This document shows, in pieces, positions 13,345 to 15,170 of a stretch of DNA of 15,170 bases. The stretch spans positions 1 through 15,170 of the forward strand of contig JAGGUH010000001.1 of assembly GCA_021158645.1 (NCBI GenBank). The letters run 5' to 3'. Position numbers and translations under genes: made by a program. The notes beneath the pieces are model-generated. The model was not told the origin of the DNA, made no database searches, and worked only from the letters and a program-made list of their open reading frames with translations. Numbering within the stretch: position 1 is the stretch's first letter; each line of letters starts with the position of its first letter. This DNA comes from a bacterium. GTDB lineage: Bacteria > Patescibacteriota > Minisyncoccia > UBA6257 > JAGGUH01.

Positions 13345-15170
13345 ACTACTTTTTTAATCCAAATTTTATAGTTAGGAGATTTTTCATAAAAAAGATGATA
13401 ATTTTTTGGTTCAAAAAACTTTATTGATTTCGATTTTGTTTCTTTTAAAATTTTTGATTTATTTGAAAAAATAAAACTCTCAAAGTCCGGACTTGTTTTT
13501 AAATAAATTTCAATTAAATTTTTAGGTTTTAAAGAAAGATCATGCCTTAATTTTTGGATCTGACGAATAAAATCTTTAATTTTTCCTTCTTCTTCAAGTT
13601 CTTTGGTAATTGTTTTTAAAATTGCGAAACTAAAATTTTTTTCTTTGCCAATCTCAAACCCTTCCAAATCACTTCTTAAAACTTTTACTATTTGAACCTT
13701 TTTTAAATTTAAAGATTCTTCTAAAATTTCCTTTTCTTCTTTTGAAATTTTATTTTTTGTCGCAAGAATCCCCAAAGATAAAGGTTGCCTTAATTTTATT
13801 TTCGCTTTATTTCTTAAAGCAAGCCCTAAAGAAATTACATCTCCCAAAAACTCCATCTTTTTCTCAATTTTTTTCTTAATCAATCTTTTATTTATTTTAG
13901 GCCAATCAACCAAATGAATGCTTTTAGGATTTTTTATTTTCAATTTCTGCCAAATTTCTTCACTGATAAATGGACAAAAAGGGGCTAAAAGTTTATTAAA
14001 TTCAGTTAAAAGATAGTAAAAAACCGCATTCTCCTCTAATTTTGGCTTTTTTTGAAATTTTTTTCGGGAAAACTTAAGCCAAGTTCTTGAAAAATCATTT
14101 AAAAATTTATCCAAAGTTCTTGCCGCCAAATGAAGTTCAAATTTTTCTAAATATTTAGTTACTTCCTGCTTTGTAGTTTCAATTCTTGAGAGAATCCAAA
14201 GATCTAAAAAGTTTTTAGAGAAAACAATTTTTTTCGGCTTTTTAGAATAAAGATTGAAAAAGTTAAAAACATTAAGATAGGTTAAAACAAATCTTTTAAA
14301 AAAAGTTTTCAACTCATTTTCATCAAACCTTTTTGGTTCCCAACTTGGATTGATAATATAAAAATACCAACGAACTGCATCAGCGCCATATTTTTCCATC
14401 ACTTCAAATGGCTCAACCACATTACCTTTTGATTTTGACATCTTTCTGCCATATTTATCTAAAATATGACCAAGAGAAATAACATTTTTATAAGGAATTC
14501 CACAATCAAGCAAAGTAGAAATAACCAGCAGAGTATAAAACCAACCTCGTGTTTGATCAATCCCCTCACAAATAAAATCAGCAGGAAAAGGAATTTCTTT
14601 GGTAATTTTTTTAAAAGAAAAATTTTTATTTAAGTTCTTCAAAATAATTTTAGCACTTTGAGCAAAAGGCATTGAACCAGAATCATACCAGCAATCAATC
14701 ACTTCAGGAACTCTTTTCATTGTTCCATTACACTTCGAACATCTAAAAACTATTTTATCAATAAAAGGGCGATGAAGATCTTTAATTTTCTTTTTAGAAA
14801 GCTTTTCTAATTCTTTTAAAGAACCAATGACTTTAATTTCACCGCAATTCTGACAAACCCAGATTGGAATCGGCACACCCCAATAGCGCTGACGAGAAAT
14901 AGTCCAATCCTTTAGTTCCTCGAGCCATTGACCAAACCTCCCTTTCTTTAAATAAGAAGGAATCCAATTAATTTTTTGATTGTTCTTAATGATTTTTTCT
15001 TTCTCAGAAGTTACTTTAATAAACCAAGATTCTCTAACAAAATAAATTAAGGGAGTTTCACAACGCCAGCAAAATGGATAATCATGCTCGTAAAATTTTT
15101 CTTTAAATAAAAGATTTTTCTTTTTAAGATCCTCAACTATCAAAGCATCAGCATCCTTTACAAACTTTCC
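13341..15170 (-). CDS. ileS: isoleucyl-tRNA synthetase, archaeal/eukaryotic-like type (5' part outside window)
   Basis: Charges tRNA-Ile with isoleucine. The frame stays open to the window edge, so the 609 residues seen are the C-terminal portion; the HIGH motif and most of the editing domain lie outside. An in-frame TTG at 15143 is not the real start. Visible landmarks, numbered from the edge, are FCWRCETPLIYF (about 33-44), SRQRYWGVPIP (about 92-102), CWYDSGSMPFAQ (about 160-171), EGIDQTRGWFYTLL (about 202-215), KMSKS (243-247) followed by GADAVRWYFY (about 262-271), and an anticodon-binding domain including LRNKAKIKLRQPL. The end lacks the C-terminal CxxC...CxxC zinc finger of typical bacterial (type 1) IleRS, and it contains FIRQIQKLRHDLSLKPKN, as in type 2 and archaeal enzymes. 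It is convergent with the ftsK operon, overlapping by 4 bp. Confidence 0.95.
   Translation of the reverse strand, partial: GKFVKDADALIVEDLKKKNLLFKEKFYEHDYPFCWRCETPLIYFVRESWFIKVTSEKEKIIKNNQKINWIPSYLKKGRFGQWLEELKDWTISRQRYWGVPIPIWVCQNCGEIKVIGSLKELEKLSKKKIKDLHRPFIDKIVFRCSKCNGTMKRVPEVIDCWYDSGSMPFAQSAKIILKNLNKNFSFKKITKEIPFPADFICEGIDQTRGWFYTLLVISTLLDCGIPYKNVISLGHILDKYGRKMSKSKGNVVEPFEVMEKYGADAVRWYFYIINPSWEPKRFDENELKTFFKRFVLTYLNVFNFFNLYSKKPKKIVFSKNFLDLWILSRIETTKQEVTKYLEKFELHLAARTLDKFLNDFSRTWLKFSRKKFQKKPKLEENAVFYYLLTEFNKLLAPFCPFISEEIWQKLKIKNPKSIHLVDWPKINKRLIKKKIEKKMEFLGDVISLGLALRNKAKIKLRQPLSLGILATKNKISKEEKEILEESLNLKKVQIVKVLRSDLEGFEIGKEKNFSFAILKTITKELEEEGKIKDFIRQIQKLRHDLSLKPKNLIEIYLKTSPDFESFIFSNKSKILKETKSKSIKFFEPKNYHLFYEKSPNYKIWIKKVV

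Overview
This is an AT-rich, gene-dense 15.2-kb stretch. It most resembles the chromosome of a Candidate Phyla Radiation (Patescibacteria) organism, probably of the Parcubacteria group. That placement is inference. It rests on low GC with long A/T runs, short or overlapping gene junctions, small VirB2-like 'T4SS pilin' proteins of the kind abundant in these genomes, a ComM/RecR pair, an archaeal/eukaryotic-type IleRS and a membrane-anchored solute-binding protein with no permease nearby. TGA ends at least two genes (the small membrane protein and recR) and none of the reading frames needs it as a sense codon, so the standard bacterial code applies, not the UGA-glycine code of some CPR lineages. 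No prophage, insertion sequence, CRISPR array or rRNA is visible.

Layout. 1-230 is non-coding and repeat-rich. tRNA-Gly(GCC) follows at 231-301, then a three-helix membrane protein (316-645) that overlaps rplU (642-956) in an ATGA junction. On the opposite strand, recR (934-1539) and comM (1544-3082) form a DNA-recombination/transformation pair whose end overlaps rplU. A second repeat-rich gap (3083-3481) carries the same repeat types as the first. nusA (minus) and a Xer tyrosine recombinase (plus) diverge from 4703-4764 with nearly abutting promoters. A minus-strand envelope cluster occupies 9943 down to 5688: a coiled-coil M23 peptidase with intact zinc ligands, a membrane-anchored solute-binding protein, two VirB2-like pilins, and a double-LysM protein whose LytM/M23 domain has lost its zinc ligands. 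ftsK (10051-12183) diverges from that cluster and is followed after 3 bp by an unrecognised cysteine-cluster protein (12187-13344). ileS (13341 to the window edge, minus) closes the window and lacks its N-terminal part.

How the parts fit. FtsK and Xer would handle chromosome dimer resolution at division. The two LytM proteins look like a division/wall-remodelling pair, one an enzyme and one a probable pseudo-enzyme resembling NlpD. ComM and RecR suit uptake and integration of foreign DNA. The solute-binding protein and pilins look like a surface uptake or attachment module.

Most interesting signals. (1) No start codon has a Shine-Dalgarno sequence at normal spacing, and several promoter-proximal genes have a sigma70-like -10 box ending only about 7-12 bp before the start codon, which predicts leaderless or near-leaderless mRNAs. 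(2) A composite intergenic repeat occurs in the same order and orientation in both long gaps; one copy carries the same 8-mer as the core anti-Shine-Dalgarno end of 16S rRNA. (3) The envelope cluster combines an orphan solute-binding protein, two pilins and an active/degenerate LytM pair. (4) A protein of unknown function with a C-x3-C-x2-C-x5-C cluster is coupled to ftsK.
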